Assembly (NCBI GenBank): GCA_965215715.1
Contig: OZ244129.1
Location: 2,356,001 to 2,420,000, forward strand
Length of the DNA: 64,000 nt
Direction: 5' to 3'
Source: HXMU1428-3 sp965215715
Lineage (GTDB): Bacteria; Pseudomonadota; Alphaproteobacteria; Rhizobiales; HXMU1428-3
A program made the position numbers and the translations under genes. The notes under the pieces were generated by a model. The model was given only the letters and a program-made list of their open reading frames with translations, had not been told where the DNA came from and searched no databases. Shown here piece by piece: positions 7,794-17,007 of the stretch (the stretch's first letter is position 1; every line of letters begins with the position of its first letter).

Positions 7794-10268
7794 TTAATTG
7801 GAGTCTGAGCCATTAAAGGCTTGGCGCATATGAGCAAAATCGACTAGCCGGTCATCAACCCCTCGATTTACAGAACCAGCGGCAAATTGCCCCCCTTTGC
7901 CTCTTTTGCCAGCAGGGATGCCTGTTAGGATCTCCAATCCTTCATCAATATGCCTGATTGCCCAGACATGAAACTGTCCTCGCCCACATGCTTTGACCAC
8001 ATCTTCACGCAGCATAAGGTGTAACCTATTGGCATTTGGAATGATCACCCCTTGCTCTCCTGTTAACCCGCGTGCCTTACAAATATCGAAGAAGCCTTCA
8101 ATTTTTTCATTGACCCCGCCCACTGCTTGGACCTGGCCTAATTGGTTGACAGAACCGGTCACTGCGATGCTTTGGTTAAGAGGGACATTGGACAGTGCGG
8201 ATAACAGCGCCATTAATTCAGCTGCGGAGGCGCTGTCCCCGTCTACGCCGTGATAGGATTGCTCGAACACCAGACTTGCGCTTAATGATAGCGGTACTTC
8301 TTGGGCAAATGTGCCTGCTAAATAGCCCCATAAGATCATGACGCCCTTTGAATGCAATGGGCCGCCAAGCTCTACTTCGCGCTCAATATCAACCACACGC
8401 CCAGATCCCATTCGCACGCGGGCGGTAATTTTACTGGGCCGCCCAAAGGCGTAATCACCCAAATTTATCACACTCAAGCCATTCACTTGGCCAACTTCAA
8501 AACCATCGGTTTCGACCATTTGCACTTCACGCAAGACATTTTCAATTGACTGATGGCGCATGTGAGAGGCGCGTTCTTCGCGCAATTGCAAGGTTTTTAA
8601 TATATCTTCGTGGGTGGTGGTGTTACGCCCAGCTTCATTTGCCCAATAGTCAGCCTCTTGTAAGATGTCGCGCAGGGTATAAAAATTGACATCAAGCTTT
8701 TCTGCATCTCCCGCTTGGCGGGCGCTTTGCTCTATCAAACGAGCAACGCCGACAGCATCAACGGCTTTTAGCCCGCGTGTTTTAACCACCCTGGCAACCA
8801 AACGAGCATAGGCATGTTCTGTTTCAATTGAACGCGGTACTTGCTCATCAAATTCAGCCTGAATTTTGAAAATTTGCGAAAATTCAGAATCCATTTCATT
8901 GAGTTTGTAATAAAGTGATCGATCGCCGAACAGAACCACTTTAACTTTTAAGGGAATGGCATCAGGCGCCAAACTAATCGGACTTGTCACCGAGCCATCA
9001 TCAATCGGAGAGTCAATTTTGACTTCTTTAGTCACTAAGGCCCGTTTGATCCCTTCCCAGGCAAAATTATTTTGCAATAATTTGCGTGCATCGAGTAACA
9101 ACACCCCGCCATTGGCAAGATGCAAGGCACCGGCTTTGATTTGCATAAAATCGGTATTCACCATCCCCATTTCAGAATGAGTTTCAATGGCGCCCAGTAA
9201 ATTACTTAGGGTTGGGTTCACTTCTTTTATGATTGGGGCGCCTTTGCCTCTCAAAGAGCGCTCACCGCCACCTGAACTGGATGTTACCAATACATTGACC
9301 AGATAGCGGCGAAACCTAGGGTCCTCATGGCCGCCAATCGCACCTGGGAAATCGGGCAATTTCTCATCGTTGATAAAAAAGTTAACGTTTCTCACCAAAT
9401 CGGCTTCAACGTTATCCAGATAGGCTAACACTTTGTCGATTTCTTTAAACCGTTTGCGCCCTCCTTCTAGAGCGGCATGAACAGCGCGCTGCGCCATTTC
9501 TTCATTTAAGGCTTGTAATTTTTCTGCGCGCTCTTTTTGTTGACCTGGTAAACGCTCTAAAATTTCTCCCAATTGCTGCTCAAGGGTGTTGATCTTGGCC
9601 TCAATGATCCGGCGTTCATTGAGCGGCTTTTTGGCAAAGTCTTCTGGTTCAACCATTTCACCATTTTCAAATGGCACCATCGTGAACCCTGTTGGGGTAC
9701 GCACGATCTGCACCTCTTTAGCCAGGGCCTGTTCCATTAAATTATCAATGGCATCTTCTTGGTCACTTTCAAAAGAAAGGTCTATCACGCGTTTGCGCGC
9801 GACATATTCTTCGCTGTCAAACAAAGCTGGCAAACCAACTTTAAGCTCATCGACTACATTGCGCATCATGCTCGCCAAAGCGGGCCCTTGGCCTGGCTTT
9901 AGTTCAAGCGCTATGGGGCGATGCTCATATTGAAAATTGTGAACGTAGACAAAGTCACTTGGCACGTCCCAAGAGGCAAGGTCGCGCTCTAAGAGTGACA
10001 TAACCGCTGTGAGTTTGCCGGCACCAAATGGACCAACCGCAAAAATGTTAAAATTATCCGCGCCAAGATTAAGGCCAACATCAACTGCGGCTAGCCCGCG
10101 TTCTTGGCCCAACAGGCCTTCAAGAGGTTCTAATTCGGCTGTGGTTAAAAACCCTAGCTCGGCTGGGTTAACCGCTTTACGTAACCAAGCAACCTCAACG
10201 GCTCCGTCTTTATTTTGCCCTGCACCGTCTTTTGCGTTTTTACCGCGACCACCCGTTAATCCAAACAT
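7794..10268 (-). CDS. Lon-family ATP-dependent protease (YcbZ/LonH type)
   Basis: An 824-residue cytoplasmic serine protease of family S16. The N-terminal AAA module has a Walker A motif (VGPFGAGKLT, about residues 78-87), interrupted by a long helical insert (about 170-290) rich in charged coiled-coil sequence (IEAKINTLEQQLGEILERL). The Lon proteolytic domain (about 570-780) has the catalytic serine in DGDSASAAEL (about residue 679) and the catalytic lysine in GGVNEKIEGF (about 722); the 43-residue spacing matches Lon. The classical Lon N-terminal substrate domain is absent, which separates it from housekeeping Lon and fits the YcbZ/LonH group. Start ATG follows AAGGACA. It would degrade unfolded or specific proteins using ATP. 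Confidence 0.9.
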   Translation of the reverse strand: MFGLTGGRGKNAKDGAGQNKDGAVEVAWLRKAVNPAELGFLTTAELEPLEGLLGQERGLAAVDVGLNLGADNFNIFAVGPFGAGKLTAVMSLLERDLASWDVPSDFVYVHNFQYEHRPIALELKPGQGPALASMMRNVVDELKVGLPALFDSEEYVARKRVIDLSFESDQEDAIDNLMEQALAKEVQIVRTPTGFTMVPFENGEMVEPEDFAKKPLNERRIIEAKINTLEQQLGEILERLPGQQKERAEKLQALNEEMAQRAVHAALEGGRKRFKEIDKVLAYLDNVEADLVRNVNFFINDEKLPDFPGAIGGHEDPRFRRYLVNVLVTSSSGGGERSLRGKGAPIIKEVNPTLSNLLGAIETHSEMGMVNTDFMQIKAGALHLANGGVLLLDARKLLQNNFAWEGIKRALVTKEVKIDSPIDDGSVTSPISLAPDAIPLKVKVVLFGDRSLYYKLNEMDSEFSQIFKIQAEFDEQVPRSIETEHAYARLVARVVKTRGLKAVDAVGVARLIEQSARQAGDAEKLDVNFYTLRDILQEADYWANEAGRNTTTHEDILKTLQLREERASHMRHQSIENVLREVQMVETDGFEVGQVNGLSVINLGDYAFGRPSKITARVRMGSGRVVDIEREVELGGPLHSKGVMILWGYLAGTFAQEVPLSLSASLVFEQSYHGVDGDSASAAELMALLSALSNVPLNQSIAVTGSVNQLGQVQAVGGVNEKIEGFFDICKARGLTGEQGVIIPNANRLHLMLREDVVKACGRGQFHVWAIRHIDEGLEILTGIPAGKRGKGGQFAAGSVNRGVDDRLVDFAHMRQAFNGSDSN

Positions 10269-10328
10269 GATCTGTCCTTAAACCAAGCTTAAAATTTTGA
10301 TCCCAATGAGTTTTGAGACCCCACACCT

Positions 10329-10654
10329 TAGAGCATTCCACTTTTTAATGACTTCAAAGAAATACTCTCGTCATTTATTTTAGCGTTCCTACTTTACCTA
10401 AAACCGCCATACACTTTTAGGCGGAACGCTTTATTTTAGCGTTCCTACTTTACCTAAAACCGCCATACACTTTTAGGCGGAACGCTTTATTTTAGCGTTC
10501 CTACTTTCCTAAAACCGCCATACACTTTTAGGCGGAACGCTTTATTTATGCGTTCCTACTTTCCTAAAACCGCCATACACTTTTAGGCGGAACGCTTTAT
10601 TTATGCGTTCCTACTTTCCTAAAACCGCCATACACTTTTAGGCGGAACGCTTAG
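10329..10654. repeat. array of five 55-56 bp palindromic repeats inside a TAGAGC-ended element
   Basis: Five head-to-tail copies start at 10382, 10438, 10494, 10549 and 10604 and end at 10651. Each unit begins AGCGTTCC and ends with its complement GGAACGCT, with an inner CCTAAAA/TTTTAGG pair, so each can form one hairpin. The array is preceded by a leader starting TAGAGCATTCC at 10329 and ends GGAACGCTTAG, an imperfect terminal inverted repeat. This is the main content of the 580-base gap between the Lon-like gene and regA. Copies 1-2 differ from 3-5 by one base of length (ACTTTACC versus ACTTTCC), consistent with stepwise duplication. Confidence 0.9.
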
Positions 10655-10848
10655 CACTCCCCTTAAACTTTAAGCAAAAGGAAAGATAAATCTTGAGATA
10701 AAGTGATAAATGAAACCAGACAAGAACAAAACCCAAACCACAAAAAACCCCCAGAATACACAGTTTGCACTGTAATTATATCTGGAGGTGAAATGAACAA
10801 ACAAACGCAATAAAACCCTTCAAGCACTTGATTAAAGGGTAAAGACTG

Positions 10849-11397
10849 TTATCGCGGGGCTCGTTTTGCTAATATTCTTTGTAGCGTGCGCCGATGCATA
10901 TTTAGGCGCCGGGCTGTTTCTGAAACATTGCGGTTGCAAAGTTCATACACTCTTTGAATGTGTTCCCAGCGCACCCGATCAGCAGACATTGGGTTTTCAG
11001 GCGGTTCTGCCTTTTGCCCTGTGGCCATCAAAGATGCCACCACATCATCTGCGTCAGCTGGCTTTGCCAAATAATCAATGGCGCCAAGTTTCACAGCTGT
11101 GACAGCTGAGGCTAAATTGCCATATCCTGTTAACACCACGGCACGAGCGTCTGGCCGCGCTTCAGATAAAGCTTCAATAATTTCAAGCCCATTTCCATCA
11201 TTTAAGCGCATATCAACGACCGCAAAAGCGGGTGCCTTCATACGAATGAGGTCCAATCCATCTTTTACATTATCTGCTGTCTTTACGTCGAACCCTCGTC
11301 CATCCAGAGCCCGAGACAACCGGTTTAAAAACGGTTGATCGTCTTCAACAACAATCAATGACCGATCATCAAAATCCGACCAATCAATATCTTCCAT
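10849..11397 (-). CDS. regA: redox response regulator RegA/ActR/PrrA
   Basis: A 182-residue two-component regulator that controls respiration, carbon and nitrogen fixation and often hydrogenase genes in response to redox state. The receiver domain (residues 12-125) has the acidic pair VVEDD, the phospho-acceptor aspartate at about D62 (AVVDMRLND), VVLTGYGN and YLAKPAD. The C-terminal Fis-type helix-turn-helix (NVSETARRLNMHRRTLQRIL) is nearly invariant in the RegA family. I chose the ATG at 11395-11397 (MEDIDWSDFD), with SD GGGAAGGG, over an in-frame TTG seven codons earlier. It lies downstream of regB on the same strand and near divergent senC, the classical arrangement. Its partner is the RegB kinase. 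Confidence 0.96.
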   Translation of the reverse strand: MEDIDWSDFDDRSLIVVEDDQPFLNRLSRALDGRGFDVKTADNVKDGLDLIRMKAPAFAVVDMRLNDGNGLEIIEALSEARPDARAVVLTGYGNLASAVTAVKLGAIDYLAKPADADDVVASLMATGQKAEPPENPMSADRVRWEHIQRVYELCNRNVSETARRLNMHRRTLQRILAKRAPR

Positions 11398-11551
11398 TAC
11401 AAAAAAACCCTTCCCCAAAATTTAAGCAAAATAAATCGCTGCAATAGCGATTGTTGATACAAAAATGTTTTCAAATTTCAATATGGTACAATGACACACT
11501 GCTAAAAATCAAATTCTACCAACCTAATGGGTGCTAAAACCCTTTTATTCG

Positions 11552-12880
11552 TTAATTTTGGGCCAATCCTAAATCGATACGATTGCGGGGCCATTGAAGG
11601 TTAACAAAGGCGCCTTTTTCTGGTGCTTTACGATTTCCAAACCTCATGGAGGCGCCTGAGCGTTCTAATAAGGTTTTAGAGATAAAAAAGCCCAATCCCA
11701 TACCCCCTGATTGATCATCTTCAACATGGCTATGGGCAATTGAGCGTGAAGATATAAAAGGTTCCCCTAGCATTTTTAGCATTTCAGGTGAAAACCCTTC
11801 TCCATCATCACGAATTTTTATTTTTAACTTTCTCTCATTCCATGTCGCTGTTACCACAACGCGCTCATTTGAAAATTCAACCGCATTTTCAAATAAGTTA
11901 CTCAAAGCATAAATCAGCCCTGGATTTCGGGCCAGAATGGGCTCGCGGCGAAACGGCTCGGCAACCGCCTCTTCACAAGCTTTATCAATCACGATATTGG
12001 CGTTTAGTGCCTTTAATGGTTGAGCAACCTCTTCTAATACATCTCCGAGGCTAGAACGTGCCACTAACAAGTCACCATCACTGCCCTCTTCGGTTAAAGA
12101 CTGTAAAATCTCTCTGCACCGCACAGCTTGTGAGGCAATCAGCTTAACGTCATCTCTGATCGGGCTATCTTTATCCAGCTCTCGTTCTAACTCTTTTGCG
12201 ACCAGTGAAATGGTTGACAACGGTGTACCAAGCCCGTGGGCGGCCGCTGCGGCCAAGCCATCAAGTGCTGAAAGCTGTTGCTCGCGCGCCAAAGTTGCCT
12301 CTGTTGCTGCAAGAGCGGCTGACATTACCCGTCCCTCGTTGGCAATGCGCCAGGCAAAAAAACCAATAAAGGTCATGGCGCACAACACTGAGATCCAACT
12401 GCCCATGCGGTAGGCCACAGGCAGGGCTAAACCTTCATTTCCATGCCAGGGCAAAGGTAAGTAGAAAAAGGAAATAAAACTGGCCGCGACCAAAGCCAAA
12501 ACAGATAAAAACAAGGTCGACCTTGAGCGCAAAGAGGCGGCTGAAATCGCAATCGGGGCGACGAGCAAACTCGCAAACGGGTTTAAAATGCCCCCTGTCA
12601 GATATAATAAGATCGACAGCTGAACGATATCAAACCCTAGCATCCAGGTGCCCAGTTCATTGCCAACAACTTTAATATAGGTGACCAAATCACGTAGAAT
12701 GATATTGATGGAAACTGAAAGACAAATAACCACCAAACACCATTGCAATGGAAACTCAAACCCAAAACCAAAATAGACGACAAACACCGTGACGAGCTGG
12801 CCGATAACCGCAATCCAGCGCAACCTCACGATGGTCGCAAGGCGTAGATTGCTTCGGGTGATATATTCTTTATGAACCAT
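11552..12880 (-). CDS. regB: redox-sensing histidine kinase RegB/ActS/PrrB
   Basis: A 442-residue inner-membrane sensor kinase. Six hydrophobic segments fill residues 20-180. They include the quinone-site motif GGILNPF at 96-102, which matches the conserved RegB GGxxNPF. The H-box histidine is at about 215 (AAAAHGLGTPLS). The redox-active cysteine is at about 255 in QAVRCREIL, the equivalent of R. capsulatus Cys265. The N, G1 and G2 boxes of the ATPase domain follow (LSNLFENAVEFS, DDGEGFSP, GGMGLGFF). All residues known to matter for redox sensing are present. It should phosphorylate RegA under reducing conditions. The gap to regA is 154 bases and to divergent senC 210 bases. Confidence 0.96.
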   Translation of the reverse strand: MVHKEYITRSNLRLATIVRLRWIAVIGQLVTVFVVYFGFGFEFPLQWCLVVICLSVSINIILRDLVTYIKVVGNELGTWMLGFDIVQLSILLYLTGGILNPFASLLVAPIAISAASLRSRSTLFLSVLALVAASFISFFYLPLPWHGNEGLALPVAYRMGSWISVLCAMTFIGFFAWRIANEGRVMSAALAATEATLAREQQLSALDGLAAAAAHGLGTPLSTISLVAKELERELDKDSPIRDDVKLIASQAVRCREILQSLTEEGSDGDLLVARSSLGDVLEEVAQPLKALNANIVIDKACEEAVAEPFRREPILARNPGLIYALSNLFENAVEFSNERVVVTATWNERKLKIKIRDDGEGFSPEMLKMLGEPFISSRSIAHSHVEDDQSGGMGLGFFISKTLLERSGASMRFGNRKAPEKGAFVNLQWPRNRIDLGLAQN

Positions 12881-13090
12881 GCCTTCATACTTAAGCTATT
12901 TTACAAAAGGCTCAACAAAAATTGATAAAATAGACTTAACCGCGTTCACGCTTAAGGCTTGCTCTATTCTTCAGAGCATTCTATTGTTTGCCGACAAAAA
13001 TCTCATCATGGCAGCAGTTAAGGCACTCACCAGGCTTTTTAGATAGAACTAAACGTTCAGTCCTCAAAACCACAGGAATTTAAAAATCCC

Positions 13091-13720
13091 ATGCGGGCAA
13101 ATCATATTTTTATTGTTATTTGTAGTTTTTGTTTTGGCGCTTTAATCGCGCTTTGGCTTTACGCGCTTGAACAACAGCCCAAACAGGTCAGGCTAGAAGG
13201 GGCTGGCAAAGCCCTTATCGGTGGCCCCTTTACCCTCACCGATCAAAACGGCGCACCCAAATCGGATACAGATTTTCATGGGAAATATTTGTTGGTTTAT
13301 TTCGGGTATAGTTTTTGCCCAGACGTGTGCCCAACAGATTTGCAAAAAATGTCCCGCTCTCTTGATATGTTAAAAGACCGGGTTGAAAAGATCCAACCCA
13401 TTTTCATCACCATCGACCCTGAGCGCGATACAGCAAAACAGCTTAAAACTTACGTCTCAAACTTCCACCCTAAGCTCATCGGCTTGACAGGCTCGGTAGA
13501 ACAAATTGAGAAACTCAAAAAGGCTTACAAGGTTTACGGCATTAAAGTCGACGAGAACGGCAAGCCCACCAAAAACCCAAAAACAGATGATTACCTCATG
13601 GATCACTCCCCGCAAACCTTCCTAATGGGCCCGGACGGCAAATTCATCCGTTACTTCCGCTTTTCTGCCACGGCAGAGACCATTGCCAAAACCCTCAAGA
13701 AAATCATCCCAACAACATAG
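13091..13720 (+). CDS. senC: SCO1/SenC/PrrC copper chaperone
   Basis: A 209-residue membrane-anchored thioredoxin-fold protein that helps assemble the CuA centre of cytochrome oxidase and in some bacteria feeds redox information to RegB. One N-terminal membrane helix (residues 5-26) is followed by the periplasmic SCO domain. The copper ligands are visible: the CPDVC motif at about C76 and C80 (GYSFCPDVCPTDL), and the histidine at about 172 in YLMDHSPQTFLM. Length is normal. It diverges from regB, as in Rhodobacter and relatives. The gene is followed by a repeat-filled gap with no clear terminator. Confidence 0.95.
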   Translation: MRANHIFIVICSFCFGALIALWLYALEQQPKQVRLEGAGKALIGGPFTLTDQNGAPKSDTDFHGKYLLVYFGYSFCPDVCPTDLQKMSRSLDMLKDRVEKIQPIFITIDPERDTAKQLKTYVSNFHPKLIGLTGSVEQIEKLKKAYKVYGIKVDENGKPTKNPKTDDYLMDHSPQTFLMGPDGKFIRYFRFSATAETIAKTLKKIIPTT

Positions 13721-13754
13721 CCCCCTCGTAATATATGCATCATGAAAGGAGGAG

Positions 13755-13917
13755 CCTAGCCAATAGTGGGCTAGGCAACATGGCGAAGCCCGCGCATTTT
13801 GTGCCCCCGAAGGGCACAAAAATATTGCGCGCCCCATCGGAGGGCCCGCGTTGCCTAGCGGCCGCGGAATAGCCCGTGAGATAAAAAAAGCGGTTGCTGG
13901 TGGGCAATCTATAGCGC
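13755..13917. repeat. composite hairpin repeat (CTCACGGGC type plus CCCACCAGCAACCGC type)
   Basis: Read on the minus strand this holds the core TTGCCCACCAGCAACCGC (plus 13890-13907), then TCTCACGGGCTATTCCGC and GCGGGCCCTCCGATGGGGC. These are the same blocks as in the 143 bp array near 50.5-51.2 kb. The second internal hairpin here is formed by GTGCCC...GGGCAC with long A/T flanks, different from the other copies but still self-complementary. A separate stem (CCTAGCC 13755-13761 with GGCTAGG 13769-13775) lies at the left end. It fills most of the 454-base gap between senC and the metalloprotease gene. Confidence 0.8.
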
Positions 13918-14174
13918 CATGAAAAAGGCCCAATAAACCGACATTATCTGTGGGTTGCATTGGGTAATAATCAAATAAAGCTTTAAATTTTTATCAACAA
14001 AATGCATGTTAGGTTCACTCGAGTTGCGATGCGGGGAAAGCGGCAAGTAAAGAAACGTCAGGGCAAACGTCAGGGCGGTGAACTGACACATCCCAACATG
14101 TGCGATTCCGAACAGGCTAAATTACAGTCTGTTCCAAAGTGGATTCCCAATTGAACCAAGCATGAGGCAAATAT

Positions 14175-14945
14175 ATGCGATGGCTCGAGCGCCTAAATAA
14201 TTCAACACCCAATACGCTCCAGCATGGCCAAGAGATTGCGCTGGAAAATTGCGAAATCCCGGTGACCTTACGCCGCCACCCTAAAGCGCGGCGCTTAACG
14301 CTTCGTGTCAATGCCACCAACCGCAGCGCGGTTATCACCGTTCCTCCGTCCTGCAGTGATCGTGAAACGTTAAAGTTTTTAAACAGCCATAAGTCCTGGT
14401 TGTATCAGCAAGTTGCGAAAATCCCTGAGCCGGTTCCATTTAGCGACCAGTCGGTCATTCCCTTGCGCGGCACTGATCATATGATTAACTTTGCTGGTGC
14501 TGTGCGCGGTAAAGGCGTTGTTTGGCTGGAGCAAGAAGAAACAGATTTCCTCCCCTTAATCAATGTCACAGGCAACGCCCAATTTGCCCCACGCCGGTTA
14601 AAAAACTGGCTGATCAAACAAGCCCGGAAAGATATTTATGAACGCTCTCAATGGCACGCCAATAATCTGGGATTAAAGTTTAAAAAAATCATGATAAAAG
14701 ATCAGCGCAGCCGTTGGGGCTCTTGCTCATCAAACGGGGTGCTATCTTATTCGTGGCGCCTTATTCTTAGCCCGCCTGAGGTGCTTGATTATGTGGCAGC
14801 TCACGAGGTGGCTCACCTACAAGAAATGAACCACGGACCTAATTTTTGGGCACTTGTGCACAAGACCTTGCCGACTTATGAAGGGCCAAAAGACTGGCTG
14901 CGGGATAACGGCACTGATCTGCATCGTTATGGGATGCAGGGCTAG
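14175..14945 (+). CDS. YgjP-type (DUF45) zinc metalloprotease
   Basis: A 256-residue soluble protein of the DUF45/WLM-like metallopeptidase group. The zinc motif HEVAH is at 210-214 with a third ligand H220 in MNHGPNFW. The upstream RWGSCSSNG motif (180-188) and the N-terminal RRHPKARRLTLRV block are diagnostic of YgjP relatives. Substrates are poorly known; the family resembles SprT/WLM proteases and is often a single conserved gene. Start ATG at 14175 is the first plausible one. It stands alone: senC lies more than 450 bases upstream and the oxygenase gene is convergent. Confidence 0.9.
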   Translation: MRWLERLNNSTPNTLQHGQEIALENCEIPVTLRRHPKARRLTLRVNATNRSAVITVPPSCSDRETLKFLNSHKSWLYQQVAKIPEPVPFSDQSVIPLRGTDHMINFAGAVRGKGVVWLEQEETDFLPLINVTGNAQFAPRRLKNWLIKQARKDIYERSQWHANNLGLKFKKIMIKDQRSRWGSCSSNGVLSYSWRLILSPPEVLDYVAAHEVAHLQEMNHGPNFWALVHKTLPTYEGPKDWLRDNGTDLHRYGMQG

Positions 14946-15028
14946 ATTTTTTGCCAATTGAAACTGAGATAAATCTATTCATGTGTTGAGAATGACTGCA
15001 CCTTCTTTGCCATTGTTGGCAAGTTGGC

Positions 15029-15814
15029 TCACTCTTGCAAACCGCCTATCTCATACATAATGTTAATGCGCGCAACATATTTACTCACCGGGCCAGTGAG
15101 CGGTGCGCCGGCGTGCAATACAGAGCCTTTGGTGTGACCATGGCGGAAAAATAGAGCACGGCCTGTTTTGGGGACGATGGAAATTTGTGGCTCACCCTTG
15201 TCATATAGAACCGTCTGGCCTCCTATGATGCCATTTTCTTCCCCGTTTAGATATAAGAGCATGGTGAGCTTAGAATAAACTGAAGGCCATTGTACCAGGT
15301 CTTTGCCATCTTGCGAAAGGCCGTATCCGGGCCAGCCGCCATCAATATGAAGTTTGAATTCATCACCCTCATCATATCGGTACATGTTTATGCGCTGGCT
15401 CAGTTTAGGAAACAGCGGATCCCCCTCAATCATTTGAGGTAAATGACTTTTAATGCGCTCAAAGATTGTTTGCATCATGATCGGGTCAGCGATCCAATGA
15501 ACGGTCTTGTTCTGTCGCATGCCAGGGGGCGTTTGAAGGCCGGGGGCGGCGGCATCATAGCCTAAGCTTTCTGTCATACCAATGATTGTTGCGGCCTCTT
15601 CAGGGGTGAGGACATCATCGATATAAAAGGCTAGCTTATCGTTGAGATCGAGACTGTGAAACTGTGTTTTGCGGTTGATTTCATCTCCGCTTTCCAGAAA
15701 GGGGTGGCATTTCACAGCGTGAATGGGTGTGTTGGGCTTTGTTCCCCCTTCCGGGTATGATCCATCCAGATAGGCAACAGGGAAACAATCGAATATTGGC
15801 CAATGTTGGTCCAT
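15029..15814 (-). CDS. 2-oxoglutarate/Fe(II)-dependent prolyl-4-hydroxylase-like oxygenase
   Basis: A 261-residue protein with a double-stranded beta-helix oxygenase domain over residues 60-255. The iron ligands are H156 and D158 (KLHIDGGW) and H234 (SVLHAGAP). R249 (KYVARINIMY) would bind 2-oxoglutarate. The layout fits the prolyl 4-hydroxylase alpha-subunit-like group, but the substrate cannot be told from sequence. Related proteins often hydroxylate protein side chains. The start ATG at 15812-15814 follows AAGGA. No secretion signal is seen. It is convergent with the metalloprotease gene and divergent from the SDR gene. Confidence 0.88.
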   Translation of the reverse strand: MDQHWPIFDCFPVAYLDGSYPEGGTKPNTPIHAVKCHPFLESGDEINRKTQFHSLDLNDKLAFYIDDVLTPEEAATIIGMTESLGYDAAAPGLQTPPGMRQNKTVHWIADPIMMQTIFERIKSHLPQMIEGDPLFPKLSQRINMYRYDEGDEFKLHIDGGWPGYGLSQDGKDLVQWPSVYSKLTMLLYLNGEENGIIGGQTVLYDKGEPQISIVPKTGRALFFRHGHTKGSVLHAGAPLTGPVSKYVARINIMYEIGGLQE

Positions 15815-16050
15815 TAAAAATCCTTATTTATAATCAACTCACACAACTGGCCCTTCTTTCACACCACCAGCGACAATGCTGCAATGTGAGTTTTAGAGTC
15901 ATTGCACAAGGGAACTAAGAGCGCCAGAAGTTTTTCCTGCGAAGCTGAGAAGAAGTCATCGTTGTATTCAACCACCGCCTATATTATTGTTGTCTTGTGT
16001 TTGAGGCAATCTAGAAACGATTGAACATTTTATGACAGGTGGAGGTAGGG

Positions 16051-16782
16051 ATGACAACAAAAATTGCAAGTGTCATTGGTGTGGGCGCTCGACGCGGCTT
16101 GGGGGCTTCGCTTTGTATGCGGGCCGCAAAAGCGGGATATCACGTTGTTGTTGGCGGGCGGACACTTGAAAAGCTTCAAAAGATCGTTGATGAAATTGTA
16201 TCAACAGGGGGCGCTGCCACGCCCATTACGGTTGATGTCACCCAGCCGGATAGTGTTTCTGAATTTTTCAAGCGCTCCAGCGAGCTTGACGGTCAACTTG
16301 ATTTTGTCACCTATAATGTTGGCAACGCTTTCATACAAGACACGCTCAGCATGAGCCCGGACTATTTTGAAGAGGCATGGCGGACCTGTTGTTTTGGTGG
16401 ATTTTTATGTGTACAGCAAGCCGCGACCGAAATGTTGCGCCATGGCAAGGGGACCATATTGTTCACTGGTGCCACAGCCTCCTTGCGCGCGAAAGACCCA
16501 TTCATTGCCTTTGCCTCAGGCAAAGCGGCCTTACGCGCTGTTGCCCAGGGGTTTGCCCGCGAATTGGGCCCTAAAAACATCCATGTTGGCCATGTGATTA
16601 TTGATGGTGCCATTGATGGAGAAAAAATCGGGACTCGCATGCCAGAGTTAAAAGAGCGTTTGGGACCGGGTGGTATGTTACAACCTGACGATATCGCTGA
16701 GGCCTATTGGCAACTCCACGAACAGCCTCCCTCTGCCTGGACCTTCGAGCTGGACCTGCGACCGTCTATTGAGAGTTTTTAG
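16051..16782 (+). CDS. short-chain dehydrogenase/reductase family protein with atypical active site
   Basis: A 243-residue Rossmann-fold protein. The cofactor motif is GVGARRGLG near the N-terminus; NVGNA stands in place of the usual NNAG; the catalytic serine region is GATAS. The usual YxxxK is replaced by FxxxK (IAFASGKAAL), so the general-acid tyrosine is absent. A similar Phe occurs in a recognisable branch of SDRs in proteobacteria, so this is probably a family trait rather than a mutation. Oxidoreductase activity should therefore not be assumed. The start is the ATG at 16051 behind GGTGGAGG, not the in-frame GTG at 16039, which overlaps that ribosome site. It is a single gene. Confidence 0.82.
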   Translation: MTTKIASVIGVGARRGLGASLCMRAAKAGYHVVVGGRTLEKLQKIVDEIVSTGGAATPITVDVTQPDSVSEFFKRSSELDGQLDFVTYNVGNAFIQDTLSMSPDYFEEAWRTCCFGGFLCVQQAATEMLRHGKGTILFTGATASLRAKDPFIAFASGKAALRAVAQGFARELGPKNIHVGHVIIDGAIDGEKIGTRMPELKERLGPGGMLQPDDIAEAYWQLHEQPPSAWTFELDLRPSIESF

Positions 16783-16825
16783 GAGGGATGGTTTGCCACT
16801 TTCATAAAGAGCCGAAAGGAATGTC

Positions 16826-16857
16826 TGTTTTGTGCCATGAGGAGACACCACAAAACA
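16826..16857. repeat. 9 bp inverted repeat downstream of the SDR gene
   Basis: TGTTTTGTG (16826-16834) and CACAAAACA (16849-16857) are exact complements around a 14-base loop, 44 bases after the SDR stop. There is no T-run, so it is at best a weak terminator or RNA-stabilising hairpin. Confidence 0.4.
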
Positions 16858-17007
16858 AACGGATAAGAATTAGCATGACCTTTTCATCTTCGTGTCAAGA
16901 ATAGCTCAAATATTTTATTATTTGCGTTTCTCTTTTTTGATGAACAATTTAATTTTCTGATTGCTTTAGAAAACCACTTATCCAAATTGTCTCTTTATAA
17001 CTTTCAT

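Noticed and set aside
10382..10651. Possible CRISPR array
   Set aside because: Units are near-identical over their whole length with no unique spacers, and there are no cas genes. It is a tandem palindromic repeat.
16051..16782. SDR gene inactivated by loss of the catalytic tyrosine
   Set aside because: The Phe replacement is shared by a recognisable SDR branch and the rest of the protein is intact, so it is more likely a family trait.
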